Source: Hominenteromicrobium gallistercoris
GTDB taxonomy: Bacteria; Bacillota; Clostridia; Oscillospirales; Acutalibacteraceae
Length of the DNA stretch: 16,194 nt
Reading direction: 5' to 3'
Assembly: GCA_019119145.1 (NCBI GenBank)
Contig: DWXR01000113.1
Location: 1-16,194, forward strand
Shown here: positions 1 to 6,817 of the stretch, one piece after another
How the letters are laid out: each line of letters opens with the position of its first letter
How positions within the stretch are numbered: the first letter of the stretch is position 1
Position numbers and translations under genes: made by a program
The notes under the pieces: model-generated
Seen by the model: only the letters and a program-made list of their open reading frames with translations
Told to the model about the DNA's origin: nothing
The model's database searches: none

Positions 1-43
1 GCAGCAGCGCCGCGGCGGCCCGCACCCATTTCTTTGCGGTCAT
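1..43 (-). CDS. N-terminus of a secreted or membrane protein, cut by window edge
   Basis: Reading leftward from an ATG at 43-41, the visible residues are MTAKKWVRAAAALL: a short basic start (KK, R) followed by an alanine/leucine run, which is how a signal peptide or N-terminal membrane anchor begins. A good ribosome binding site (GAAAGGAAGT, complement of 51-60) lies about 7 nt before the start, and a near-consensus promoter lies further upstream (103-131). The rest of the gene is outside the window, so its function cannot be told. It is transcribed divergently from htpG. Confidence 0.7.
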   Translation of the reverse strand, partial: MTAKKWVRAAAALL

Positions 44-102
44 TTCAAGGACTTCCTTTCGTTTCTGAAGGTGGATTTCCAAAGCTGTTTAAAGCTGCTT
101 TC

Positions 103-131
103 AGTATAACAGACGGAAAAAGCGTTGGCAA
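103..131 (-). promoter_or_regulatory. Sigma-A promoter for the leftward gene at the left edge
   Basis: On the minus strand TTGCCA (131-126) and TATACT (108-103) are separated by exactly 17 nt, each matching the consensus at 5 of 6 positions. Transcription would begin near 96, leaving a leader of about 50 nt. The start of the leader contains a 10-bp imperfect tandem repeat (AAAGCTGTTT then AAAGCTGCTT on the plus strand, 81-100), which could be an operator, although nothing identifies a regulator. Confidence 0.7.
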
Positions 132-170
132 TATGCCGCGCCGGGGAGAATTTCGAAGAAAGTCAAAAAG

Positions 171-202
171 TTCGTGATTTTTTAACAAATTTATAGTATA
201 GT
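171..202 (+). promoter_or_regulatory. Weak candidate promoter for htpG
   Basis: The AT-rich stretch before htpG has two overlapping -10-like hexamers, TATAGT at 192-197 and TATAGT at 197-202. No good -35 hexamer sits 16-18 nt upstream; TTCGTG at 171-176 is the nearest and is poor. No CIRCE inverted repeat (TTAGCACTC-N9-GAGTGCTAA) is visible. A single AGTCAAA at 161-167 resembles half of a CtsR box, but its partner is degenerate, so heat-shock control is not demonstrated. Confidence 0.35.
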
Positions 203-269
203 AAAAGGCATACAGAATATGGGGGCCGCCGGAAGGGGCGCGCCCGCGTGAGAAGAGGTTGAATAGGCA

Positions 270-2150
270 ATGGCAAAAAAACAATTCAAGGCGGAATCGA
301 AGCGTCTGCTCGATTTGATGATCAACTCGATCTATACGCACAAGGAGATTTTCCTGCGCGAGCTGATCTCGAACGCGAGCGACGCGATCGACAAGCTGTA
401 CTATAAGTCGCTGAGCGACGGCGATACGGGACTGAACCGCGACGACTTCGAGATCCGCATCGAGGTGGACAAGGACGCGCGCGTGCTGCGCATCCGCGAC
501 AACGGCATCGGCATGACGCAGGAGGAGCTCGACCAGAACCTCGGCGTCATCGCGAAGAGCGGCTCGCTCAAGTTCAAGTCGGAAAACGAGAAGAGCGAGG
601 ACATCGACATCATCGGTCAGTTCGGCGTCGGCTTCTACTCGGCGTTCATGGTCAGCGACCACGTGCGCGTCGAGTCGAAGGCCTACGGCGCGGACGAGGC
701 GTTCGCGTGGGAGTCCGACGGTGCGGACGGCTACACGATCCGCGCCTGCGAGAAAACCGGCCACGGCACCGAGATCACGCTGCACGTCAAGGCCGACACC
801 GAGGACGAAAAGTACAGCGAATTCCTCGATACATACCGCCTGCGCGGCCTTGTGAAGAAGTACTCCGACTACATCCGCTACCCGATCCGCATGGAGGTCG
901 AAAAGACGCGGCCGAAGGAGGGCGCGGAGAACGAGTACGAGCACTATTTTGAGGTCGAGACGCTCAACAGCATGGTGCCGCTGTGGAAGAAGAACAAAAA
1001 CGAGGTCACGGCCGAGGAGTACAACAACTTCTACAAGGAGAAGTTCTACGACTGGCAGGACCCGCTCAAGGTGATCCACACGGCGGCCGAGGGCACCGCG
1101 ACCTACAACGCGCTGCTGTTCATCCCGGCCAAGGCGCCGATGGACTACTACTCCCGCGACTATGAAAAGGGCCTGCAGCTCTACGCTTCCGGCGTTCTGA
1201 TCATGGAGAAGTGCGCCGACCTGCTGCCCGATTACTTCGGCTTTGTGAAGGGCCTTGTCGACTCGCAGGACCTCTCGCTCAACATCTCGCGCGAGATGCT
1301 CCAGCACGACCGCCAGCTCAAGCTGATCGCCGGCCGCATCGAGAAGAAGATCGCCTCCGAGCTCAAATCCATGTGCGACCACGACCGCGAGACGTACGAG
1401 AAGTTCTTCGAGAACTTCGGCCTGCGCATCAAGTTCGGCATGTACGAGAACTACGGCGTGAACAAGGACAAGCTCAAGGACCTCGTCCTGTTCAGGACGT
1501 CCTCCGGCAAGATGCGCACGCTGAAGGAGTACGTCGACGACATGAAGGAGGACCAGACCTGCATCTACTACGCCTCGGGCGAGACGGCGGAGCGCATCGC
1601 GCACCTGCCGCAGACCGAAGCCGTGCTCGACCGCGGCTTTGAAGTCCTGTACCTGACCGACGAGGTCGACGAGTTTGCGCTGATGGTGCTCCACGAGTAC
1701 GAGGGCAAGGCGTTCAAGAACGTCTCCGCCGAGGACGCGCGCGTGCAGACCGACGAGGAGAAGGCCGCGGCCGAAAAGCGCGCGGAGGAGAACAAGACGC
1801 TGCTCGAGAAGATCAAGGCGATCCTCGGCGACCAGGTCAAGGACGTGCGCCTGTCCGCGTCGCTCAAGAACCACCCGGTCTGCATCACGACGGACGGCGC
1901 GCTCTCGATGGAGATGGAGAAGGTGCTCAACTCGATGCCCGGCGCGGAGCAGAAGGTGAAGGCCGAGCAGATTTTCGAGATCAACGCCGAGCACCCGGTT
2001 TTCGAAACGCTCCGCCGCTTCGAAAACGACGAAGACAAGCTGAAGAAGTACACCGAAGTGCTGTATAACCAGGCGCTGCTGATCGAGGGCCGGTCGATTG
2101 CGGACCCGGTCGCCTATGCGAATGCGGTCGCCGAGCTGCTCGCGCAGTAA
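270..2150 (+). CDS. htpG: Molecular chaperone HtpG (bacterial Hsp90)
   Basis: This is a complete 626-residue Hsp90, close to the 624 residues of the E. coli protein. It is a cytosolic, homodimeric, ATP-driven chaperone of the GHKL ATPase fold that remodels client proteins with the DnaK system. The N-terminal ATPase motifs are all visible: ELISNASDA (31-39, catalytic Glu31 and Mg-binding Asn35), DNGIGM (77-82) and IGQFGVGFYS (115-124). The middle domain follows, with SREMLQ-type client/ATP-contact residues, then a C-terminal dimerisation domain; as expected for bacteria there is no MEEVD tail. An AGAAGAGG ribosome binding site (251-258) supports the ATG at 270. It heads a rightward gene run; the next gene begins 30 nt after its stop with no terminator between. 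Confidence 0.97.
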   Translation: MAKKQFKAESKRLLDLMINSIYTHKEIFLRELISNASDAIDKLYYKSLSDGDTGLNRDDFEIRIEVDKDARVLRIRDNGIGMTQEELDQNLGVIAKSGSLKFKSENEKSEDIDIIGQFGVGFYSAFMVSDHVRVESKAYGADEAFAWESDGADGYTIRACEKTGHGTEITLHVKADTEDEKYSEFLDTYRLRGLVKKYSDYIRYPIRMEVEKTRPKEGAENEYEHYFEVETLNSMVPLWKKNKNEVTAEEYNNFYKEKFYDWQDPLKVIHTAAEGTATYNALLFIPAKAPMDYYSRDYEKGLQLYASGVLIMEKCADLLPDYFGFVKGLVDSQDLSLNISREMLQHDRQLKLIAGRIEKKIASELKSMCDHDRETYEKFFENFGLRIKFGMYENYGVNKDKLKDLVLFRTSSGKMRTLKEYVDDMKEDQTCIYYASGETAERIAHLPQTEAVLDRGFEVLYLTDEVDEFALMVLHEYEGKAFKNVSAEDARVQTDEEKAAAEKRAEENKTLLEKIKAILGDQVKDVRLSASLKNHPVCITTDGALSMEMEKVLNSMPGAEQKVKAEQIFEINAEHPVFETLRRFENDEDKLKKYTEVLYNQALLIEGRSIADPVAYANAVAELLAQ

Positions 2151-2180
2151 GCTGTGCGGAAGATTGAGGGGGACAGGGAG

Positions 2181-2924
2181 ATGAAACGAAAGAAAAAGGA
2201 ACGAAACTGGGGCAAAGTCTTCACGATCGCCGTTCTGATCAGCTTTACGGCGCCGATCGGCTTCCTCATCATGCGGATCATATCGGGCGAAGAGGCGGAG
2301 GGCGTCGGCCGCGGCCGCGAGGACTACATACTCATGCTGCTGCAGTGCCTGCTCGGCATTGCGGCGATCCTCGTTCCGATCAGCCTGATGCGCCGCCGGG
2401 ATGTGGAGATCCCGCGCGTGATGTTCCTCCTTTACATCGGCTTTCTCTACTGCGCGATTTTCCTCGGCGAGGTGCGCAGCTTCTACTACATCGTGCCGCA
2501 CTGGGACACGATCCTGCACGCGTGCAGCGGCGCGATGCTCGGTGCGCTCGGCTTTTCGATGATCGCGCTGCTCAACAACACGCAGCGCATCCCGATGAAC
2601 CTGTCGCCGCTGTTTGTCAGCGTGTTTGCGTTCTGCTTCGCGCTGGCGCTCGGTGCGGTGTGGGAGATCTACGAGTTTTCGGCGGACGCGCTGTTCGGCA
2701 CGAATATGCAGAAATTCGCGCTCGACGACGGCACGCAGCTCGTCGGTCAGGACGCGCTGTGGGACACGATGAAGGACATCATCGTCGACACGGGGAGCGC
2801 GCTGCTGATGAGCGTCATCGGCTACATCTCCCTGAAGTACAAAAAGGGCTGGGTTGAAAAGCTGATGATCCGCATCGGGCACAGAAAGAACAGGCGGGAA
2901 AAGACGCAGGAGGAGTCGGCGTAA
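2181..2924 (+). CDS. Six-helix integral membrane protein, DUF2238/VanZ-like
   Basis: This is a 247-residue membrane protein. The ATG at 2181 is preferred over an upstream in-frame GTG at 2154 because GAGGGGGA (2166-2173) lies at the right distance. A lysine-rich cytoplasmic start (MKRKKKER) leads into hydrophobic segments at about 12-31, 49-69, 79-97, 108-130, 142-163 and 200-218, and the tail is basic. Polar residues inside or beside the membrane are arranged as HWDTILH (107-113), WEIYEFSAD (161-169) and DTMKDIIVDTG (195-205). That spacing recalls the H-D...E...D pattern of DUF2238 (YjdF-type) and VanZ-like families; I recognise the family only loosely. The biochemical role is unknown. It lies between htpG and a CPBP protease, suggesting an envelope-stress or membrane-maintenance setting, which is inference. 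Confidence 0.75.
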   Translation: MKRKKKERNWGKVFTIAVLISFTAPIGFLIMRIISGEEAEGVGRGREDYILMLLQCLLGIAAILVPISLMRRRDVEIPRVMFLLYIGFLYCAIFLGEVRSFYYIVPHWDTILHACSGAMLGALGFSMIALLNNTQRIPMNLSPLFVSVFAFCFALALGAVWEIYEFSADALFGTNMQKFALDDGTQLVGQDALWDTMKDIIVDTGSALLMSVIGYISLKYKKGWVEKLMIRIGHRKNRREKTQEESA

Positions 2925-2964
2925 GGCGGCCCCTGCGCGCCGCGCAGAAAGGAAGGGATTTACA

Positions 2965-4020
2965 ATGAACCGATACCAGTCGCCGTACGGCGTTTACCCG
3001 CAGCAGCCGTACGTCAGCGTACAGCCGCCGCAGTGGGCGGACCCGATGAAGCTCGAGCAGAAGGAGCTGCGCCGCGCGGCGTCCCGGCTCTCGTTCGCCG
3101 CGCTTGCCGGCCTGCCGCTGCAGTATATCTTCATCAACGTCGCGGCGATCATCCTGATGCTCTGCGGCGTCAACCTGCTGGCGCCGACCGGCAACACGGT
3201 CGGCGGTCTGCCGGCGACGGCGTATTATCTGGTCGCGTCGATGATGTCGTACTTCTCGATCGTTTTGCCCTACGCGCTGTTTCTGGCCGTCGGCAGGCGC
3301 CGCCTGCGCGACACGGTGCTCGTCGAAAAGACGGGCGCGCTGAACGGGATTTTGCTCGTGCTGGCGGGCGTGTTCGTCTGCATGGTCATGAATATCCCGG
3401 CCAACCTGATCTCCGTTCTGCTGGAAAGCCTCGGCCTGAACGGCGCGGCGAATACGGAGAGCTTCACGGTGACCACGCTGCCGGAGCTGCTCACGATGCT
3501 GCTCTCGGTCGTGCTGATCGCGCCGGTCACGGAGGAGTTCGCGTACCGCGGCGTCGCGACGGCGGTCATGCGCCGCTGGGGCGACTGGACGGCGATCCTC
3601 TTCTCCGGCCTGCTCTTCGGCATGGCGCACTACAGCTTCCAGGGCCTGCCGGTCGTGCTCGTCGGCGGCTTCGTGATGGCGTTCCTCTACGTGCGCACGC
3701 GGAACATCTGGATCAGCATCGCCGTGCACTTCATGAACAACCTGATCGCCGTGCTGCCGATCGCCGTCAACTACCTGTTCGGCGCGGAGGCGTCGACCGC
3801 GGTGAACGTCGTCTCGTTCTACGCCGTCATCCTCGTCGGCATTGCGGCGCTGGCCATCCTGTGCGTGCTGCACGCCTCCGGCCGCCCGGTGTTCCGCACG
3901 CCGGTGCAGCGCGGGCTGCCGGTCCGGAACAAGGCGCTGCAGCTCGTCGGTAACCCCGGCTTTATCGTGTATTTCATCGTGTTCATCGCGATGTCCGTGG
4001 TGTCGCTCTATGCGGCCTGA
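2965..4020 (+). CDS. CPBP family (CAAX/Abi-type) intramembrane metalloprotease
   Basis: This is a 351-residue polytopic membrane protein carrying the three glutamate/histidine motifs of the CPBP (Rce1-like, PF02517) family: EEFAYR (190-195), FGMAH (218-222) and HFMNN (255-259). These are the proposed metal/water-binding residues of glutamate intramembrane proteases. The first 27 residues are tyrosine-, proline- and glutamine-rich and soluble, then about eight hydrophobic segments run from residue 43 to the end. The start at 2965 has an AAAGGAAGG site (2948-2956). In bacteria, family members process bacteriocins or small membrane substrates or modulate envelope signalling; no peptide or bacteriocin gene is adjacent, so the substrate is unknown. 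Its stop overlaps the probable tadA start. Confidence 0.9.
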   Translation: MNRYQSPYGVYPQQPYVSVQPPQWADPMKLEQKELRRAASRLSFAALAGLPLQYIFINVAAIILMLCGVNLLAPTGNTVGGLPATAYYLVASMMSYFSIVLPYALFLAVGRRRLRDTVLVEKTGALNGILLVLAGVFVCMVMNIPANLISVLLESLGLNGAANTESFTVTTLPELLTMLLSVVLIAPVTEEFAYRGVATAVMRRWGDWTAILFSGLLFGMAHYSFQGLPVVLVGGFVMAFLYVRTRNIWISIAVHFMNNLIAVLPIAVNYLFGAEASTAVNVVSFYAVILVGIAALAILCVLHASGRPVFRTPVQRGLPVRNKALQLVGNPGFIVYFIVFIAMSVVSLYAA

Positions 4021-4486
4021 GGCGGGCGGACGGGAATTCCTGCCCGACCGGCGGTTCATGGAAGCGGCGCTCGCGCTTGCGGAAGAGGCGTATGCGGCGG
4101 GGGAGATCCCCGTCGGCGCGGTGGTCGTCAAGGACGGCGCCGTGATCGGCCGCGGGCGCAACCGCCGCGAGGCGTCGCGCAGCGTGCTCGGGCACGCCGA
4201 GCTCGAGGCGATGGAGCAGGCGGCCGCATCGCTCGGGGACTGGCGCCTTTCGGGCTGCACGCTGTACGTCACGCTCGAGCCCTGCCCGATGTGCGCCGGC
4301 GCCGCCGTCAACGCGCACGTCGAGCGGATCGTCTACGGCGCGGAGGACGAGGTCATGGGCGCGTGCGGCACGGTCGTTTCCGTGATCCGCCTGCCGCGGG
4401 CCTTCCGGCCTGCGCTGTACAAGGGCCTGCTCGGCGAGGAATGCGGCGCGCTTCTGCGGCGCTTCTTTGCGGAGCGGAGAAAATAA
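4010..4486 (+). CDS. tadA: tRNA-specific adenosine deaminase TadA
   Basis: This zinc enzyme deaminates A34 to inosine in the tRNA-Arg(ACG) anticodon. The protein is 158 residues, typical of the family. It shows the zinc/catalytic motif GHAELEAM (His62, proton-shuttling Glu64) and LEPCPMCAG (Cys92 and Cys95), plus the substrate-site GEIPVGAVVV (31-40) and GRGRNRR (48-54). The ATG at 4010 overlaps the last codons of the CPBP gene (stop 4018-4020). It lacks a clear Shine-Dalgarno sequence, which fits translational coupling. ATG 4058 is the alternative start and would give 142 residues, trimming the N-terminal helix. No 4.5S/SRP RNA follows, unlike in Bacillus; only 60 nt separate it from the next gene. 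Confidence 0.93.
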   Translation: MRPEAGGREFLPDRRFMEAALALAEEAYAAGEIPVGAVVVKDGAVIGRGRNRREASRSVLGHAELEAMEQAAASLGDWRLSGCTLYVTLEPCPMCAGAAVNAHVERIVYGAEDEVMGACGTVVSVIRLPRAFRPALYKGLLGEECGALLRRFFAERRK

Positions 4487-4494
4487 AGGCGCGC

Positions 4495-4514
4495 CGGTGC
4501 TGGGTTTTGCACCG
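4495..4514 (+). terminator. Short hairpin after tadA, doubtful terminator
   Basis: CGGTGC (4495-4500) pairs with GCACCG (4509-4514) around an 8-nt loop. Only a broken T run (GTTTTG, 4519-4524) follows several bases later, so termination would be weak. It may be a partial terminator or an mRNA processing structure ahead of the arginase-family gene. Confidence 0.3.
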
Positions 4515-4546
4515 ACGCGTTTTGCTTCAGGAAAGGGGAATGTATC

Positions 4547-5488
4547 GTGGAGAAAACCGAAAGCAACGCGCGGCGTCTCGCCGTGCTCGAGTACCCGTAT
4601 CTGTACGCGGCGTGGCATGTGTGCCGGGAGGACCATGCGCGCGCGGTTTCGGAGCGCCGCCTGTTTTCCGGCGCGCGCCGGTCGGTCGACCTGTACCGCG
4701 AAAAGGGCACGTACGGTAAAGCCGGGGTTCCGTATACCGTGGAGGAGATCACCGGCGCGCCGTACCCGGCGCTTGCGCCGCACGAGGCGATCCCGCTGCA
4801 CTTCGCCGAAGCCTGCCGCAGAGCGGCCGCGGCGGGGGACCGCATCCTGACGTCGTCGGGCTACTGCGCCTTCGCGCCGGCGGTGCTCGGCGGCCTGCAG
4901 CAGGCGCTCGGGCCGGAAAAGAAGGTCGGCCTCGTCTGGGTGGACGCCCACTGCGACAACGTCATCGTGGAGGAGACGGAGCGGCCCGACCTGCGCTTCG
5001 TCGCGGTGCCGCTCTCGACGATCGCCGGGCAGACGATGCGGGATTGGGGCCGGGACTTCTGCCGCATGGCGCGCCCGCTGACAGCCGGGGAGATCCTCCT
5101 TGGCGACGGGCACTGCAGCGGCGCGGAGGAATACGAAAACCTCGCCCGCGCGGGCATCGACCGCGTTTTGCCCGCGGAATTTGCGGACACAGCGCGCTGG
5201 GCCGCGCGCGTGCAGGCGCTGGCCGACAGGGTGGACGCAATCTATCTGATGGTCGACGTCGACATCCTGCGGAACGAATACATCCCGGCCTACTTCCGCC
5301 CGGAGCCGGGCGGGCATGCGCTCGAAACGGTGCTCGGCAACGTCCGCGCCGTCATGCGCACGGGAAAGGTGCTGGCGTTCTCGTGCTTCTGCGTCGATTT
5401 CGACAAGTACGCGCAGGGCGGCGAAACCACGTTTGAGAGCGGACGGCAGATCATCGAAGCGGGCCTTGCGGCCTGGGCAGAAACCTGA
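4547..5488 (+). CDS. Arginase/ureohydrolase-fold protein with altered metal site A
   Basis: This 313-residue protein starts at a GTG (4547); GAAAGGGG (4531-4538) is correctly spaced for it, whereas the nearby ATG at 4540 is in another frame. Family motifs are DAHCD (133-137, matching DAHxD), VDVDI (236-240, matching SxDxD) and a late GGETTFESGR (291-300) near the usual substrate-binding Glu. The first family motif, GGDHS, which supplies a manganese-binding His, reads SSGYC (103-107) here. Metal site B ligands therefore look intact while site A has Cys107 or nothing. Members hydrolyse guanidino or formimino groups (arginine, agmatine, formiminoglutamate). The substrate cannot be assigned, and a non-catalytic role is possible. 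It lies in the run after tadA and ends just before a strong terminator. Confidence 0.8.
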   Translation: MEKTESNARRLAVLEYPYLYAAWHVCREDHARAVSERRLFSGARRSVDLYREKGTYGKAGVPYTVEEITGAPYPALAPHEAIPLHFAEACRRAAAAGDRILTSSGYCAFAPAVLGGLQQALGPEKKVGLVWVDAHCDNVIVEETERPDLRFVAVPLSTIAGQTMRDWGRDFCRMARPLTAGEILLGDGHCSGAEEYENLARAGIDRVLPAEFADTARWAARVQALADRVDAIYLMVDVDILRNEYIPAYFRPEPGGHALETVLGNVRAVMRTGKVLAFSCFCVDFDKYAQGGETTFESGRQIIEAGLAAWAET

Positions 5489-5497
5489 AAAAGCGAA

Positions 5498-5543
5498 GCC
5501 CGCCCCGGAAAGGAAGGCATTCCTTTGGGGGCGGGCGTTTTTT
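5498..5543. terminator. Strong intrinsic terminator between convergent genes
   Basis: GCCCGCCCC (5498-5506) pairs with GGGGCGGGC (5528-5536). An inner stem AAAGGAA (5509-5515) pairs with TTCCTTT (5520-5526), and TTTTTT (5538-5543) follows on the plus strand. It ends the htpG-to-arginase run. Read leftward, the stem is followed by CTTCGCTTTTTC, so it probably also serves the convergent ATP-grasp gene. Confidence 0.93.
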
Positions 5544-5562
5544 GCATGCAGAGCTGCTGCGG

Positions 5563-6594
5563 TTAAAGCTGCGGTACGATCGCGCGGACGGCCGGCTTCA
5601 GGCCGCGGCCGGGATGCTCCTGCTGGTGGTAGATCTGGCCGTCGTAGGCGGGCAGGTCGTTGCCCTCGACGAGCACCGGGCCGTCCGGCGTCACGGCGAC
5701 GTCCCAGCCGACGTAGCGCATGCCCGGCCGCACGCGCGCGGCGCGCCGGCAGAGCTCGACGGCCTCTTTATAGCACGGGACGCGGAAGCCGATGAAGCTG
5801 CAGCCGGTGTCGGGGTGCGCGTCGAAATACTCGCCGGTCTTGTCGGAGAGCGCGGGGCGGCGGATCACGCCGTCGGAGCAGATCAGGGCCGAGAGCCCGC
5901 CGCTCGTCGTGTTGTCGACAAAGGCGCCGCCGCGACCCGTGCGCAGAAAGGCGTACAGCAGGTGCGGCTCGCCGTCTTCGTCCGCGAGCGTGACGATGCG
6001 GATCGTGTTGATCGACTTGGGGTACAGCGCGCGCATCTCGGCGTGCTGGGAAAGCCTCTCCTCCACGAGGTACAGCCCGCGGCCGACCCAGTCGTTATGG
6101 AGCGCCTGCACGCGCGCCGTGTCGCCGAGGTCCACGGTCGACGCGTCGAACCGCTCGACCTCGAGGCCGCCGAAGCCGCCGGGCGCCTTCACGAACACGA
6201 CCGGGTGGCGGCGCAGAAAAGCGGCGAGCGTCCCTTCGTCCGTCTGCCGCAGATCCAGATATTCACGCCCGAGGAATGGGCCGAACGTCCTGCAGAACAG
6301 GACCTTGTCCCGGAAGACTTCGGCGTCCTCCGGCCGGTTCACAAGACGGCAGAGGCGCCAGTTGTCGCGCATGGTGAAGAAGGTCTTCCGGTCGCGGTGG
6401 CGGCGGATATGGACGAAGCCGAAGATATGGTAATCGAAAAAGCCGACGTTATACAGCAGGACGCACAGGAGCATGTCGAGCACGATGAACAGGCACGGCA
6501 TTTTTGTTTCCTTTTTGACCTCGCGCACATAGACGAGCATGCGGCCGAAGCTGAAGCCGCGAATCCGTCGAAAAAGCAAGCGTAAACTCAACAT
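5563..6594 (-). CDS. ATP-grasp enzyme, sugar-transfer-associated type
   Basis: This is a 343-residue protein on the minus strand. A basic start is followed by a hydrophobic stretch (about 33-60), suggesting membrane association. The ATP-grasp fold follows: VFVKAPGGFGG (133-143, ATP-binding Lys136 and glycine loop), LVEER (176-180), SINTIRIVT (194-202), FVDNTTSGG (225-233), and the metal-binding end VGWDVAVT...VLVEGN (295-312, Asp298, Glu310, Asn312). This motif set and the PDTG..FIGF.VP element match what I know as sugar-transfer-associated ATP-grasp (PF14397), often found in polysaccharide loci. Such enzymes likely ligate an amino acid or other carboxylate to a glycan or amine; the substrate is unknown. 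GAGAGG (complement of 6605-6610) lies 10 nt before the start. No glycosyltransferase is nearby. Confidence 0.85.
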   Translation of the reverse strand: MLSLRLLFRRIRGFSFGRMLVYVREVKKETKMPCLFIVLDMLLCVLLYNVGFFDYHIFGFVHIRRHRDRKTFFTMRDNWRLCRLVNRPEDAEVFRDKVLFCRTFGPFLGREYLDLRQTDEGTLAAFLRRHPVVFVKAPGGFGGLEVERFDASTVDLGDTARVQALHNDWVGRGLYLVEERLSQHAEMRALYPKSINTIRIVTLADEDGEPHLLYAFLRTGRGGAFVDNTTSGGLSALICSDGVIRRPALSDKTGEYFDAHPDTGCSFIGFRVPCYKEAVELCRRAARVRPGMRYVGWDVAVTPDGPVLVEGNDLPAYDGQIYHQQEHPGRGLKPAVRAIVPQL

Positions 6595-6662
6595 TTTTCA
6601 TAAACCTCTCAATTGTGACTTATAGAAAACGACTTCTTTCTACAGAATATGCCTTCCAGTAC

Positions 6663-6691
6663 AGTATAATATACAGGGGCGGAAATGTCCA
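6663..6691 (-). promoter_or_regulatory. Sigma-A promoter for the ATP-grasp gene
   Basis: On the minus strand TGGACA (6691-6686) and TATACT (6668-6663) are 17 nt apart, each 5 of 6 to consensus. Transcription should begin around 6656, giving a leader of about 60 nt before the ATG at 6594. Confidence 0.75.
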
Positions 6692-6711
6692 GAAAAAGTA
6701 TTACGCGTATT

Positions 6712-6754
6712 TTGCAAAAATGTTGCAAAAATTCTTAAGATTTTTGCTTTTTGC
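6712..6754. repeat. Four copies of a GCAAAAA element, direct plus inverted, in a divergent promoter region
   Basis: TTGCAAAAAT occurs at 6712-6721 and 6723-6732 (11-bp period, one helical turn). Its complement ATTTTTGC occurs at 6740-6747 and TTTTTGC again at 6748-6754. The inner pair forms an interrupted palindrome, 6725-6747, around CTTAAG. The cluster lies between the leftward promoter (6663-6691) and the rightward -10 (6780-6785), so it could be an operator read by a dimeric regulator acting on one or both genes, or simply an AT-rich upstream activating tract. The regulator is unknown. Confidence 0.6.
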
Positions 6755-6779
6755 TCTGGCGGAGACGCGCCGCGGGGCT

Positions 6780-6785
6780 TATAAT
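6780..6785 (+). promoter_or_regulatory. Perfect -10 element before the carboxylesterase
   Basis: TATAAT at 6780-6785 is a perfect -10. The correctly spaced -35 position (6757-6762, TGGCGG) is poor, so the promoter may need an activator or the AT-rich tract at 6712-6754. Transcription would start near 6792, with a leader of about 26 nt containing the AGGAGAGG ribosome binding site (6803-6810). Confidence 0.5.
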
Positions 6786-6817
6786 ATAAAGAAAAGCGTG
6801 TTAGGAGAGGTAAGATC

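Noticed and set aside
161..176. Possible CtsR heat-shock operator before htpG (AGTCAAA...)
   Set aside because: Only one heptad fits; the second half of the required direct repeat is degenerate, and the site is not well placed relative to a convincing promoter.
45..2882. A 945-residue open frame on the minus strand covering htpG and part of the membrane-protein gene
   Set aside because: It is antisense to a fully conserved Hsp90; its Arg/His/Val/Leu-rich composition is the product of GC-rich third positions in the real gene. Other long antisense frames over hflX, argG and argJ are the same effect.
4487..4546. A place for the SRP RNA gene that follows tadA in some Firmicutes
   Set aside because: The gap is only 60 nt and contains just a short hairpin and the ribosome binding site of the next gene.
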